Shown piece after piece: positions 10,575-19,909 of a stretch of 64,000 nt of DNA (its first letter is position 1; each line of letters starts with the position of its first letter). A program made the translations under genes and the position numbers. The stretch comes from Tenacibaculum skagerrakense (GTDB lineage Bacteria; Bacteroidota; Bacteroidia; Flavobacteriales; Flavobacteriaceae): the NCBI RefSeq assembly GCF_004345825.1, contig NZ_SLXM01000006.1, positions 1 through 64,000 on the forward strand, read 5' to 3'. The notes below the pieces were generated by a model, which saw only the letters and a program-made list of their open reading frames with translations, made no database searches and was not told where the DNA came from.

Positions 10575-11234
10575 TTATTCGAGTTCAAATTCAATCATCT
10601 TACCTTCGCTTTGGACAGAATATACTCCAAAATCAGCGCTAAATTTAGTGTTTCCAACATAAAAATTGTCACCAGTTGTAGATGAGTCACTTGGTGTAGA
10701 ATTAAATGGATCACTTACAACTGTAATATTAGGATTAGGAGGAGTTGTAGGGAAGTGGTATGTTTCAATACCTATTTCATTAGATCTAGCATACTGTTTT
10801 TCCATAATAAAGTTTAATCTAAATTTATTACCAGTTACATTATACCAGCTGACATCATAGCTATGAATAACGAATTTGGTTTGTATTTCAGCAAAACTTT
10901 TAACAGTACCATCATATATTACTTTTACTTCTTTTAATTCTTTGGTTTGTTTATTATATTTTCCTGTAAATGTTATATAATTACACCCTTCAGTATTCGG
11001 TTCGTAAATATCAAGTGTCGCTTTCAAAGTGAAGCTTCCAGTAATTCCATCTGAGCTGGGTTTAAATGAGTTATAGTCTTCACAATTACTCTCTTCATCT
11101 ACACTTATAAAACCCGTCCTGTTCATTAGGATTTCATCATTATTAGAGTTAATTAACTCTTCATGAGTTTTTACATCATCTTGACATGATATAAATAAAG
11201 TTAAGAAAGTTCCAAAAATTAATAATTTTTTCAT
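10575..11234 (-). CDS. hypothetical lipoprotein in the CHAT cluster
   Basis: The protein has 219 residues with a lipoprotein signal peptide (LTLFISCQ, lipidated Cys at about residue 17). I do not recognise the mature domain. It is rich in Thr, Ser and aromatic residues in a beta-like pattern, with a proline-rich stretch (FPTTPPNPN) near residue 150. It lies 53 nt after the CHAT gene at 11288 and is followed by a strong terminator. A GGGTAAC element sits 51 nt before its ATG and overlaps the stop codon of the upstream CHAT gene, so it probably has its own promoter shared in type with 14386 and 20590. It may be a surface partner or ligand of the CHAT proteins; that is inference from position only. 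Confidence 0.8.
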   Translation of the reverse strand: MKKLLIFGTFLTLFISCQDDVKTHEELINSNNDEILMNRTGFISVDEESNCEDYNSFKPSSDGITGSFTLKATLDIYEPNTEGCNYITFTGKYNKQTKELKEVKVIYDGTVKSFAEIQTKFVIHSYDVSWYNVTGNKFRLNFIMEKQYARSNEIGIETYHFPTTPPNPNITVVSDPFNSTPSDSSTTGDNFYVGNTKFSADFGVYSVQSEGKMIEFELE

Positions 11235-11285
11235 TTTGTTTTCTGTTTAAGTTAAATTCAACTTCTTGTTCACAAGAAAGTAAAA

Positions 11286-11293
11286 CGTTACCC
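11286..11293 (-). promoter_or_regulatory. GGGTAACG element, 51 nt before the start at 11234
   Basis: The minus strand reads GGGTAACG followed by TTTTACTTT, close to the GGGTAACA TTTTAGTTT found before 14386. The distance to the start codon is 51 nt, against 50 nt and 51 nt at the two other sites. Its TAA is also the stop codon of the CHAT gene at 11288. Likely a -35-type box for an alternative sigma factor (inference). Confidence 0.55.
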
Positions 11294-13999
11294 TCTTTTT
11301 TTGAAAAAAAATAAAATAATTGAAAAAAGTGCTACGACACCTAATAAATAAATCCAATAAGGAGTAGCTGGATAGGTAGGGGAAGTATCTCCAATTAACA
11401 CAAAAGAAGCCCAATAATAAGGTGATTTCTCCGATAGTGAGTGTTCTTTTAAGTAGTTACGCTTAGCATTGTTTAAAGCTTCCGATTTAGATTGGTTGTT
11501 ATTCAGATTTTTATAAAAATCTTTCATAATGCTAGAGGTAGAGACATCATTTACGTTCCATAAGGAAGAGATTACAGATTTAGCTCCTGAATAGAAGAAA
11601 CCTCTAGATAAACTAAATACACCTTCCCCTTTTTTAATTTCACCTAAATTACTTTCACAAGCACTTAACACGACTAAGTCAGCATTCGTTTTATGCGTAT
11701 ATAATTCATGTAATTGTAATGTATCCTTAGAAAAATAAATAGCAGGATTATCAGAAGAAGTAGCATGTGTTGCTAAATGCAAAATTTTATAATCATCACT
11801 ATTATTTAAGAAATTGGTTTTGGTAGCATTTATGTTTGTAAAAACATCACTACTCATTTCGTTGCTAATAGTTTTTACTTCAGCTTCGGTAGCTTGTAGC
11901 GATTTTAGCTCTGAGTTAGAAAACGAAACAGGAGCAAAGGCAGCCAAATTCTTTGAAGTTTCTCTTTTTAAAGAATTATTAAAATCTAAAAAAGAAGCTG
12001 AATAAGCATAGCTAATATTATGATCTTCGATTAAGTATTTTAAAGATTTCTTTTTAGTAACAAGAGCTTCAAACGGTAAGTTTTGAAGTTCACCGTTAGT
12101 TATGATTATAAAATCTTTATTCTTTATTAATCTATTTATTTCACTATTTGGAAATAAAAATGTATTCAATTTATAAGAAACTTCTTTGAAGTCAATAAGT
12201 TGTTCTTTTTGAGAAAAAGGTTTAGAAATTAATTTTTTGTACTTAGAAAATAATGAATATTCTTTCTGAGTGAGTGGCACTTTAAAAGAAATAGATTTTT
12301 CTCTGGTGTTTACTAATCCTAATAATTCATAATTATCAGAGTTGTAATTTTTTACAATATCATAAGATAAAACAGCTGTTTTATTATCTAACTTCTGTTT
12401 TAGTTCAGACAAAGAAATAGATTGGACATTGTTTTTTTTGCTAAAATAATCAGGGTAAATAAGTTTAAGAGAATCTTTAAATCGTTCATACTTTAACTTC
12501 AAATTGAATAAAGAATCATTCAAAAATTTATTCTCATTGGTTGTTCTACTCTCGATATCTAGTATTTTTTTTCTGAATAGCGCGTCATCAAGAGTTGCCT
12601 TATATGAAAGATTTGAAGTTAGGTTGTTTTGTTTAATACTTTGAGTTAATAAAAAAGCCTTGTTTTTTTCAATAAAATCAAAAAATAAATTATTGTCTTT
12701 TAAATAATAAGCGGCTAATACTCCGTAAGAATAAATTTCAGATACATCATCTCTCCAAAAAAGTTGAGTGATAGTTTCAGTACTCTCTTTTAAAATTAAA
12801 TTGACAAGTAGATTGGATATGTTTACAGATTCAATTATTTGATTTATATATGATACTTTTTGTTCTCTTTCATAAAGTTTAAACAAAATATTAACTTTTA
12901 ACTTTAAAGCGATTAGAGTGTTTTTTTTATACTGGTTTTTAAGTAAGTTTAGGGAATTAATATCGTTTATATCATTAACAAAGCAATACTTTTTCATTGC
13001 TTTGTTAGCATAATCTAATGATTTTTTTAATTTTTTAGAACTTAAAAAGTATCTAGATGCATTTAAATAACTCCCTGCGATTATAAAATTACTGTCTTCT
13101 TCATTGACTATTTTTTCTGAGTATTTTAAGCTTTCATAAACATAGAATTTTGCACTATCCCTTTGTTTGTAAATATAGGATTCAGCAATATTCATATTTG
13201 TTAGAGCCAAGTAATAGAAGTTTTTGTTTTTAATTGATAGCTTCAAGGCTTTTTTATAATAACCCATGGCTTTTTGTAAACTATCAATAGGTTTTAAAGA
13301 ATATAAATTACCAAAACCAACGTTCAAATTAATCTTACGAGTATTGGATATTATGTTAGCATTAGATTTTGTAATACTATCAATCATATTAAAATAATAA
13401 ATGCACTTTAATATAATGTGTTTGTTTTCAGTTTTATAGGCGTTTTGGCTCATGTTTATGGCATGAATAAATGTACTTGAAGGTTTGCCATATTCTTTCA
13501 GTAAATCTAATCCTTTAGAATAGTAATTAGTAGATTTATGATAGTAACCTTTTTTAAAGTAATGACGCCCCAATTCGCAATATGCTTGACCTTTTCTTTT
13601 TTTGTAAGTATTTATTTCACTTGCTTTTTTCAAGTAATAAATTGCCGAATCGTACCTTTGAGCATATATATTGTATAAGCCTAATCTATAAATTGCACTA
13701 TGGTAATGATTACTTTCTTCACCTATTTGATCTAAAAGTTTTAGTTCTACGTTAGCATATTTAATGGCTAAGTTTAGATTAGGGTTTTGTTTTTTGTAAA
13801 AAAATCTAGAAAAGTTGAAAGCTCTTTTTCTTAGTTTTAAAGTGTCATTTTTTATTTCATTAAGTATTTGATCAGCTTTATGTTCTGTCAAATCATTTTC
13901 TTTTATTAGACTATCAATATAAAAGTTTTGCCCATTAACCCAATTGTGAAATGATAGGATAATGAGCAAAATCATTATATTTTTTTTTGTTAAATACAA
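11288..13999 (-). CDS. exported TPR-CHAT protein, copy F
   Basis: The protein has 903 residues with a signal peptide (LLIILSFHNWVNGQ), TPR-like repeats (about 80-400), a linker, a CHAT domain with LHLATHA (His745) and SACES (Cys781), and a C-terminal membrane segment ending in a basic tail. The start codon is a TTG; the first in-frame ATG (13975) would remove the lysines of the signal peptide n-region, so I prefer the TTG. Residues 1 to about 640 are a diverged paralog of B and C, but the last 240 residues are nearly identical to them, which suggests gene conversion of the 3' part. It lies 21 nt after the small secreted protein gene at 14021 and probably shares its transcript. Confidence 0.87.
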   Translation of the reverse strand: MYLTKKNIMILLIILSFHNWVNGQNFYIDSLIKENDLTEHKADQILNEIKNDTLKLRKRAFNFSRFFYKKQNPNLNLAIKYANVELKLLDQIGEESNHYHSAIYRLGLYNIYAQRYDSAIYYLKKASEINTYKKRKGQAYCELGRHYFKKGYYHKSTNYYSKGLDLLKEYGKPSSTFIHAINMSQNAYKTENKHIILKCIYYFNMIDSITKSNANIISNTRKINLNVGFGNLYSLKPIDSLQKAMGYYKKALKLSIKNKNFYYLALTNMNIAESYIYKQRDSAKFYVYESLKYSEKIVNEEDSNFIIAGSYLNASRYFLSSKKLKKSLDYANKAMKKYCFVNDINDINSLNLLKNQYKKNTLIALKLKVNILFKLYEREQKVSYINQIIESVNISNLLVNLILKESTETITQLFWRDDVSEIYSYGVLAAYYLKDNNLFFDFIEKNKAFLLTQSIKQNNLTSNLSYKATLDDALFRKKILDIESRTTNENKFLNDSLFNLKLKYERFKDSLKLIYPDYFSKKNNVQSISLSELKQKLDNKTAVLSYDIVKNYNSDNYELLGLVNTREKSISFKVPLTQKEYSLFSKYKKLISKPFSQKEQLIDFKEVSYKLNTFLFPNSEINRLIKNKDFIIITNGELQNLPFEALVTKKKSLKYLIEDHNISYAYSASFLDFNNSLKRETSKNLAAFAPVSFSNSELKSLQATEAEVKTISNEMSSDVFTNINATKTNFLNNSDDYKILHLATHATSSDNPAIYFSKDTLQLHELYTHKTNADLVVLSACESNLGEIKKGEGVFSLSRGFFYSGAKSVISSLWNVNDVSTSSIMKDFYKNLNNNQSKSEALNNAKRNYLKEHSLSEKSPYYWASFVLIGDTSPTYPATPYWIYLLGVVALFSIILFFFKKRG

Positions 14000-14020
14000 A
14001 TTTATATTAAGTAGATATTA

Positions 14021-14386
14021 TTAGGGATTGATACAATCGTTACCATATGAAAAAGCAATTATTTCAGCTTTACGAGGGCAATGATCATCATCGTCATTTT
14101 CTACTTTAACATCTTTGCCTCCTGAAGGTATTAATGTCGTGAGTGTCCATGTTTCAGTATCTCCTGAACTGTGAATTAAGCTAAAAAATGTAATACCATG
14201 ATAAGCTGCAAAACAATCTCTAGTTCTTTCTTTTGAAATATTGTCTAAGCCGCTCTTATAAGTAATAGTGATACAAGTTGTGTTTAGTGATGTTTGTTCT
14301 ATTAATTCATTATTATGAGGAGTAATTTTAAAAGAATAAATCCCCACAGTTACCAAAGCAATTAATACAATTTTTAATAATTTCAT
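14021..14386 (-). CDS. small secreted cysteine-containing protein
   Basis: The protein has 121 residues with a signal peptide (KIVLIALVTVGIYSF) and about 95 mature residues containing four cysteines (TTCITI, RDCFAA, DHCPRK, NDCINP), which could form two disulfides in the periplasm. An acidic run, ENDDDDHC, lies near residue 100. I recognise no family. It is the first gene of the minus-strand CHAT transcript, has a GGGTAACA element 50 nt before its ATG, and is divergent from the sigma factor gene at 14489. Being first in the operon suggests a role with the CHAT proteins, for example as a ligand, inhibitor or substrate; none of these can be read from the sequence. Confidence 0.75.
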   Translation of the reverse strand: MKLLKIVLIALVTVGIYSFKITPHNNELIEQTSLNTTCITITYKSGLDNISKERTRDCFAAYHGITFFSLIHSSGDTETWTLTTLIPSGGKDVKVENDDDDHCPRKAEIIAFSYGNDCINP

Positions 14387-14436
14387 AATTTAAATTTTTA
14401 TATGTTCCTTACATCTTAGTAATTAAAAAACTAAAA

Positions 14437-14444
14437 TGTTACCC
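14437..14444 (-). promoter_or_regulatory. GGGTAACA element, 50 nt before the start at 14386
   Basis: The minus strand reads GGGTAACA TTTTAG, then an AT-rich spacer with TAAGATG about 18 nt further on. The same octamer stands 51 nt before 20590, and GGGTAACG stands 51 nt before 11234. The fixed spacing supports a promoter -35-type element or an activator site. A TATTTTTG housekeeping-type -7 (14448-14455) immediately upstream would place a transcript start within this element, so two promoters may overlap. Confidence 0.6.
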
Positions 14445-14463
14445 GCGCAAAAATAGAAAATTT

Positions 14464-14471
14464 TATTTTTG
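14464..14471 (+). promoter_or_regulatory. possible -7 element of the sigma factor gene
   Basis: TATTTTTG fits the Bacteroidota TAnnTTTG consensus and ends 17 nt before the ATG at 14489, implying a very short leader. A matching TATTTTTG is on the opposite strand at 14448-14455. A -33 TTG is not clear. Confidence 0.4.
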
Positions 14472-14488
14472 TTTTATAATTGTATTTT

Positions 14489-15049
14489 ATGGATGGAAAT
14501 TATTACCTCGATGCACTTGTCAAAGGCGACTCAAAAGTAGTTTCAAAAATATATGATGTCAACTTTAAACAAGTAAAACGATTTATATTACAAAACAAAG
14601 GAAATACTGAAGATGCTGAGGATATTTTTCAAAAAGCATTGCTGCAAATAGCAGTTCGTCATAAAAAAGATGGGATTCATATAAATACTACTTTCGATGG
14701 TTTTTTATTTACAGTTTGTAAAAATTTATGGCGTAGAGAATTAAATAGTCATAAAAGTCGGGTAACAAATAGCGAGATAGTAGAACAAGTAAGTGAGGCT
14801 AAAGACAATGCAAGAGCAATTATTGAGCAAAAAAGACAAGAACTGTTTATAGAAATGCTTGATAAAATCTCTGAAAATTGTAAAATGATTTTATCGCTAT
14901 TTTTTGCAAAAGTATCGTATGCAGAAATTATAGAAACTACCGAATATACTTCGGAGACAGTAGTTCGTCAGCGAGTTTTTAAGTGTAAAAAAAAGCTAAC
15001 GGATTTAATTAAAGAAGACCTTAGATTTAATTCTTTACGAGAACTATGA
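14489..15049 (+). CDS. RNA polymerase sigma factor, ECF-like (sigma-70 family)
   Basis: The protein has 186 residues counted from the ATG; a TTG three codons upstream is less likely. Region 2 spans about residues 5-85 with the DAEDIFQ motif (42-48), and region 4 about 125-180 with a helix-turn-helix (SYAEIIETTEYTSETVVRQR). It directs RNA polymerase to a special set of promoters. It overlaps the next gene by ATGA, is divergent from the CHAT operon and sits within 110 bp of a GGGTAACA element that may be its target. The same arrangement is found at 19909-20590. The region 2 acidic motif is clear, so I am confident of the family; the regulon is inferred. Confidence 0.9.
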   Translation: MDGNYYLDALVKGDSKVVSKIYDVNFKQVKRFILQNKGNTEDAEDIFQKALLQIAVRHKKDGIHINTTFDGFLFTVCKNLWRRELNSHKSRVTNSEIVEQVSEAKDNARAIIEQKRQELFIEMLDKISENCKMILSLFFAKVSYAEIIETTEYTSETVVRQRVFKCKKKLTDLIKEDLRFNSLREL

Positions 15050-15843
15050 ATTTAGAAGACGACATATTAATAGAACAATTTTTGAGAAATGAACTTTCTG
15101 AACAAGAAAAAGAATCATTTCTTGAAAGAGTTAAAAATGATGCTGATTTTAGAGAGGAGTATCTATTAGAAAAGCAACTTTTTGAATCTTTAAATGAGGA
15201 AGAATGGAGTTTTGCTGAAAATATAGACAATAAAGAAACTAATGAATTAGAAGCTTTATTTGAAAGTAAGGAGATACAGAATTTAAAAGAAGTTATTAAG
15301 AAGGCTTCAACAAAACCTAAAGTCAGTAGAGGTAAAATAATTAGTTTTTTATCTGGATTTGCAGCAGCAGTTGTGCTCGGCTTTTTGATATTAAAACCAA
15401 TGTTTTCTCCATCTGTTTTGGATACAAATGTATTGTATGCCGAATATGTAGACTTTAATAATTTACCATCTTTTATAGAAAGAGGAATTGATGATGCTAA
15501 AGGCACATTGATTGAAGCCGAAAAGCTTTTCAAGCAAAAAAAGTATGATGAATCAGCAGTCATTTTTCAAGAATTTCTTAAAGAAAACAAAAGTGAAAGT
15601 GGAGCTTATATTTATGCTGCATTATCGCACGCTGAACTTAAAAACTTTGATAAAGCAATAGAAATATTGGATACTTTAAAAGAGAGTGATTTAATTGATG
15701 CTGAAAAAGCCTATTGGTATAAAAGTCTAATATACTTAAAAGAAAAACAAACTGAAAAAGCTGAAAAGGAGTTACAGTACATTATTGATAATTCGCTTTT
15801 CAATAAAATTAAAGCAGAAGAATTAATACGTAAATTTCAGTAA
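15046..15843 (+). CDS. membrane TPR protein, probable anti-sigma partner
   Basis: The protein has 265 residues. The N-terminal part (1-95) is acidic and helical and begins like Bacteroidota anti-sigma-type proteins (DILIEQFLRNELSEQE). One membrane helix follows (98-117), then a conserved YAEYVDF motif (131-137) and TPR repeats (about 149-262). Topology predicts a cytoplasmic N-terminus that could hold the sigma factor and a periplasmic TPR domain. No zinc-binding HxxxCxxC is seen, so it is not a classical ZAS protein. It overlaps the sigma gene by 4 nt, supporting a pair. Its counterpart at 19187 shares the layout and a YEEYVEY motif after the membrane helix. Anti-sigma function is inferred. 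Confidence 0.8.
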   Translation: MNLEDDILIEQFLRNELSEQEKESFLERVKNDADFREEYLLEKQLFESLNEEEWSFAENIDNKETNELEALFESKEIQNLKEVIKKASTKPKVSRGKIISFLSGFAAAVVLGFLILKPMFSPSVLDTNVLYAEYVDFNNLPSFIERGIDDAKGTLIEAEKLFKQKKYDESAVIFQEFLKENKSESGAYIYAALSHAELKNFDKAIEILDTLKESDLIDAEKAYWYKSLIYLKEKQTEKAEKELQYIIDNSLFNKIKAEELIRKFQ

Positions 15844-15849
15844 GCTTCA

Positions 15850-15881
15850 TTTGTCAACCTGAACTTGTTTCAGGTTCTCAT
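15850..15881. repeat. hairpin of the CCTGAACTTGTTTCAGG type
   Basis: The arms AACCTGAA and TTCAGGTT flank CTTGT. From memory, very similar CCTGAACTTGTTTCAGG elements are dispersed in many Flavobacteria genomes between genes. Only one copy occurs in this window, so calling it a repeat rests on that recollection. Confidence 0.4.
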
Positions 15882-15916
15882 CAAGTATAAAAATTATGAA
15901 ATTTGCAATTAAAAAG

Positions 15917-15949
15917 AAAAGTAGCAACTAATGTTGCTACTTTTTGTTT
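15917..15949 (+). terminator. intrinsic terminator of the sigma/TPR operon
   Basis: The arms AAAAGTAGCAAC and GTTGCTACTTTT pair over 12 bp around TAAT and run into a T-rich tail. It lies 74 nt after the stop at 15843. Confidence 0.85.
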
Positions 15950-16281
15950 TGTAAGACCCCTACATCTTACGACTTTACTTCTTCATGTTAACCTTCCCTT
16001 CTTTTTACTATTCTAAAATTCCCCAATAACAGAATAGTATGTTGGTTCTTTTTCATGAAGCATATTTTGTACTTATTTCTTATCACAGCAATTTTTTTAT
16101 TTCACACACTGTGTGATACGAGAAAAATTGTTTAAAAATAAATTGCCTTCAAAGTATAGAAGAACTATATGAAAGACTTATTTACTAGTAAGTTTCAATT
16201 GTTGTTAAAATGTTACTATGAAATTTTAAAAAAAAGTAAAAAAAGTTTTAAAATAATTTTTAAGTCCTGATAAACAATGTT

Positions 16282-19122
16282 TTATTTCAATTCTTTTTTT
16301 AAGAATTTAGCGGTATAACTAGTTTTATGAGTTGCTACCTTTTCTGGAGTTCCAGTAGTAATAATTTGTCCACCACCTTTTCCGCCTTCCATTCCAACAT
16401 CAATAATATGGTCTGCAAGTTTTATAACATCTAAGTTGTGTTCAATAATTAGTACCGTATTTCCTTTGTTAACTAGTTTATTTAAAACCTCCATTAAAAC
16501 ACGAATGTCTTCAAAATGCAGTCCTGTAGTAGGTTCATCTAAAATATAAAAAGTGTTTCCTGTATCTCTTTTAGAAAGTTCCGATGCTAACTTTATTCGT
16601 TGTGCTTCACCTCCAGATAGGGTAGTAGATTGTTGTCCTAAGGTAATATAACCCAGTCCAACATCTTTGATAGTTTTTAATTTTCTATGAATTTTTGGAA
16701 TATGCTCAAAGAAATCAACAGCATGATTAATTGTCATTTCTAATACATCAGAAATGGATTTTCCTTTATATCGAATTTCTAAGGTTTCTCTGTTAAAACG
16801 TTTTCCTTGACAAGTTTCACATTCCACATGAACATCAGGCAAGAAATTCATTTCAATAACTCGTAATCCACCACCTTGACAAGTTTCACATCTTCCGCCT
16901 TTTACATTAAAACTAAAACGCCCAGGTTTGTATCCACGGATAGAAGCCTCGGGAGTTTTGGAAAACAAACTTCTAATTTCACTAAACACTCCAGTATAAG
17001 TTGCTGGATTAGATCTTGGTGTTCTTCCAATTGGAGATTGATCAATATCAATTACTTTATCGATATGTTTTAAACCAGAAATCTTTTTATAAGGCATTGG
17101 TTCTTTTACACCTCGGTAAATATGAGCATTTAAAATAGGATATAATGTTTCGTTGATTAACGTAGATTTCCCACTTCCTGAAACTCCGGTAACACAAATC
17201 ATTTTCCCCAAAGGAAATTCAACAGTAACATTTTTTAAGTTATTACCACTAGCACCAGAAAGTTTAATGCTGTTTCCGTTACCTTCTCTTCTTTTTTTGG
17301 GAACTTCAATGGTCTTTCTTTTCGACAAATAATCTGAAGTTAGTGTAGCTTGGGTAATAATTTCTTTATAAGAACCATTACTCACAATTTCACCACCATG
17401 TGTTCCTGCTCCAGGTCCGATATCCAAAACATAATCCGCATTTTTGATCATGTCTTCGTCGTGTTCTACAACCAAAACAGAGTTACCAACATCACGAAGT
17501 TTAATTAAAGAATCAATTAACTTTTGATTATCTCGCTGATGTAAGCCAATACTAGGTTCATCTAAAATATATAAAACGCCAACCAATTGAGAACCAATTT
17601 GTGTAGCCAATCGAATACGTTGAGCTTCACCACCAGAAAGTGATTTAGAGGTTCTGTCGAGTGTTAAATAATCTAGTCCAACATCCACTAAAAATTGGAT
17701 TCGGGTTTTGATTTCTTTTAGAATTTCAGTGGCAATAGTTAATTGTTTCTTAGAGAGTTGTTTTTCTATATCAGAAAACCAATTTGCTAATTCATTCACA
17801 TCCATTTGTGCTAAATCGCTAATGGTTTTGTTAATAAACTTAAAATGTAAAGCTTCCTTTTTTAATCGTTTTCCTTCACATGAGGTACACTTTATTTCAT
17901 CCATAAAACCTTTTGCCCAACGTTTTATAGAAGAACTATCAGTTTTTTTATATTGACTTTCAATAAATGAAACGATTCCTTCAAAATCTATTTGATAGCT
18001 TCTTGTAACGCCAGCAGCTTTTGATTCTACTTTAAAAGTTTCTTTTCCTCCATGTAAAATGATTTCAAGAGCTTCATTAGGAATTTCAGAAATAGGATCT
18101 GTAAGTTTGAAGGCATAACGCTCTGCAATGGTTTGTAGTTGTTTGAAAATCCAACTATTTTTTTGTTCACCTAAAGGAGTAATAGCACCATTTTTAATAG
18201 AGATTGAATCGTCTGGAATAACTTTATGTAAATTCACCTCATTGGTAATTCCTAAACCATTACATTTTTCACAGGCTCCTTTTGGAGAGTTAAATGAAAA
18301 AGTGTTGGGTTCTGGATTAGGATACGCAATTCCTGTAGTAGGACACATTAATTCTCTACTGAAATAACGAGGTTTTTCATCATCAACATCAATAACCATT
18401 AAAATATTATCACCAGTATATAAAGCCGTTTTAATAGTTTCTTCTAAACGCTTTTCTGAATTTTCATCAACAACTAATCGATCAATAACAACTTCAATAT
18501 CATGCGTCTTATATCGATCTAATTTCATTCCTTTTTCGATTTCTCGAATTTCTCCATCTACTCGAACACGTAAAAAACCTTGTTTCGAAATTTGTTCAAA
18601 TAATTCACGATAATGTCCTTTTCTAGACTTGATTAATGGAGCTAAAACAGCAATTCGTTTTCCTTTAAAGTCATTTAAAATAAGTTCTTGAATTTGATCA
18701 TCAGAGTAGCTTACCATTTTTTCACCAGTATTGTATGAATAAGCATCAGAAGCTCTGGCAAAAAGTAAACGTAAAAAATCGTAAATCTCTGTGATAGTAC
18801 CAACAGTAGAACGTGGACTTTTATTAGTGGTTTTCTGTTCAATTGAAATTACAGGAGATAATCCTTCAATTTTATCAACATCTGGTCGCTCCAATCCACC
18901 TAAAAACTGACGGGCATATGCCGAAAATGTTTCGATATACCTTCGTTGTCCTTCTGCATAAATAGTGTCAAAGGCTAAGGAAGATTTTCCACTTCCACTT
19001 AAACCAGTAATAACGACCAATTGTTCGCGAGGGATTTTTACATCTATATTTTTTAGGTTGTGAGCTCTAGCTCCGTATACTTCAATGAATTCTTGTTCTT
19101 TCAAGGTTAGGATTTTACACAA
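16282..19122 (-). CDS. uvrA: excinuclease ABC subunit A
   Basis: The protein has about 946 residues. It is the damage-recognition ATPase of nucleotide excision repair and works with UvrB and UvrC. Two ABC modules are visible: Walker [10 protein letters not shown] near residue 40 and GVSGSGKST near 640, signatures [12 protein letters not shown] and [12 protein letters not shown], and zinc-binding CxxC pairs (CEKCNG, CETCQG, CETCQGK). There is no in-frame ATG at the start. Both TTG at 19122 and TTG at 19104 are possible; 19104 gives [18 protein letters not shown], closer to typical homologs, and a TAACTTTG -7 element at 19128-19135 would make 19122 nearly leaderless. It separates the two CHAT/sigma modules but is itself a housekeeping gene. 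Confidence 0.97.
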   Translation of the reverse strand: MCKILTLKEQEFIEVYGARAHNLKNIDVKIPREQLVVITGLSGSGKSSLAFDTIYAEGQRRYIETFSAYARQFLGGLERPDVDKIEGLSPVISIEQKTTNKSPRSTVGTITEIYDFLRLLFARASDAYSYNTGEKMVSYSDDQIQELILNDFKGKRIAVLAPLIKSRKGHYRELFEQISKQGFLRVRVDGEIREIEKGMKLDRYKTHDIEVVIDRLVVDENSEKRLEETIKTALYTGDNILMVIDVDDEKPRYFSRELMCPTTGIAYPNPEPNTFSFNSPKGACEKCNGLGITNEVNLHKVIPDDSISIKNGAITPLGEQKNSWIFKQLQTIAERYAFKLTDPISEIPNEALEIILHGGKETFKVESKAAGVTRSYQIDFEGIVSFIESQYKKTDSSSIKRWAKGFMDEIKCTSCEGKRLKKEALHFKFINKTISDLAQMDVNELANWFSDIEKQLSKKQLTIATEILKEIKTRIQFLVDVGLDYLTLDRTSKSLSGGEAQRIRLATQIGSQLVGVLYILDEPSIGLHQRDNQKLIDSLIKLRDVGNSVLVVEHDEDMIKNADYVLDIGPGAGTHGGEIVSNGSYKEIITQATLTSDYLSKRKTIEVPKKRREGNGNSIKLSGASGNNLKNVTVEFPLGKMICVTGVSGSGKSTLINETLYPILNAHIYRGVKEPMPYKKISGLKHIDKVIDIDQSPIGRTPRSNPATYTGVFSEIRSLFSKTPEASIRGYKPGRFSFNVKGGRCETCQGGGLRVIEMNFLPDVHVECETCQGKRFNRETLEIRYKGKSISDVLEMTINHAVDFFEHIPKIHRKLKTIKDVGLGYITLGQQSTTLSGGEAQRIKLASELSKRDTGNTFYILDEPTTGLHFEDIRVLMEVLNKLVNKGNTVLIIEHNLDVIKLADHIIDVGMEGGKGGGQIITTGTPEKVATHKTSYTAKFLKKELK

Positions 19123-19186
19123 AAAAGCAAAGTTACCAAATAGAATTTATTAATTCATGGAGATTTCAAATTGTATTTAGAGTTCT

Positions 19187-19909
19187 TTATTTAGGTAAAT
19201 TTTTTAGAAGCTTTTGAGCTTTTTTATACTGAGTAAATTCTGTAGGAAGTTGCGTTAACAACTCTTTACATTCTGAATATTTTTCCTGTTTCAGGTTACT
19301 CAAAGCTAAATACCAAATAGCGGTGTATTTATAACTTGAGCTTCCAGTAGCAATAGGTTTCAAAAGAATTGTTGCTTCCTGAAATTGATTAATTTCAATT
19401 AAAGAGAATCCTTTGTATAACTTCAACTCCGTGTTTTCAGTGTCTTTTTTCAAAGCTTCCGAAAATAATTTGCTAGCAGTATCAAAATCTTTTTTGTTGA
19501 AAGCTTTTTGAGCATCGAGTAGTGTTGTGTTTTCATTGCCTCTAACTGTGAAATTCACATTAGGATACTCTACATACTCCTCGTATGAAAGTTCAGAATT
19601 TGGATAAAATAGGTATACACTAATTAATAAAGCTATACTAGCTGCAACAGAATAATACCATTTTTTGCTACCTGTTGATCTTGTCTTTTTGAAATGCTTT
19701 CCTGATATTTTCTTAAGGTTGTTTTCAAATTCTTGTTGTTCCTTCTTATTTTTAAAATTACTTTCTAACAAAGTATGAGTTTCTTTGTATAAATTGAAAG
19801 ACTCATTAAAATCAATATCAGTTTGAAGTAAATTTTCAAATTTTGTAAGCTCTTCTCCTAAAAGCTCTCCTGCTAAATACTGTTCAAATACTAAAAATTT
19901 ATACTCCAT
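19187..19909 (-). CDS. membrane TPR protein, probable anti-sigma partner
   Basis: The protein has 240 residues: a cytoplasmic helical N-terminus (1-80), one membrane helix (85-103), a YEEYVEYPN motif (109-117) and two or three TPR units (about 130-235). The layout and post-membrane motif match the protein at 15046, so the two form one family. Its ATG overlaps the sigma stop as TAATG. I infer that it binds the sigma factor on the cytoplasmic side and a ligand or CHAT/TPR partner on the periplasmic side. No zinc motif is seen. The uvrA gene starts 64 nt further on and may be partly cotranscribed. Confidence 0.8.
   Translation of the reverse strand: MEYKFLVFEQYLAGELLGEELTKFENLLQTDIDFNESFNLYKETHTLLESNFKNKKEQQEFENNLKKISGKHFKKTRSTGSKKWYYSVAASIALLISVYLFYPNSELSYEEYVEYPNVNFTVRGNENTTLLDAQKAFNKKDFDTASKLFSEALKKDTENTELKLYKGFSLIEINQFQEATILLKPIATGSSSYKYTAIWYLALSNLKQEKYSECKELLTQLPTEFTQYKKAQKLLKNLPK

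Larger units (their letters stand above)
15844..16281 (+). other. gene-free stretch between the sigma operon and uvrA
   Basis: These 438 bp hold a dispersed-type hairpin (15850-15881), a strong terminator (15917-15949) and a short palindrome at about 16102-16116 with arms TCACACA and TGTGTGA. The rest is AT-rich. I see no gene or tRNA here. Confidence 0.7.

Noticed and set aside
14761..14768. GGGTAACA within the sigma factor coding region
   Set aside because: No start codon lies about 50 nt downstream; taken as a chance match to the element.
15027..15563. 178-codon minus-strand frame opposite the TPR protein at 15046
   Set aside because: It is low-complexity (Ser/Leu/Lys-rich) and antisense to a well-supported gene, with no start context; a shadow frame.
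16102..16116. TCACACA/TGTGTGA palindrome as an operator
   Set aside because: A single short palindrome with no second copy and no promoter next to it; not enough to call.
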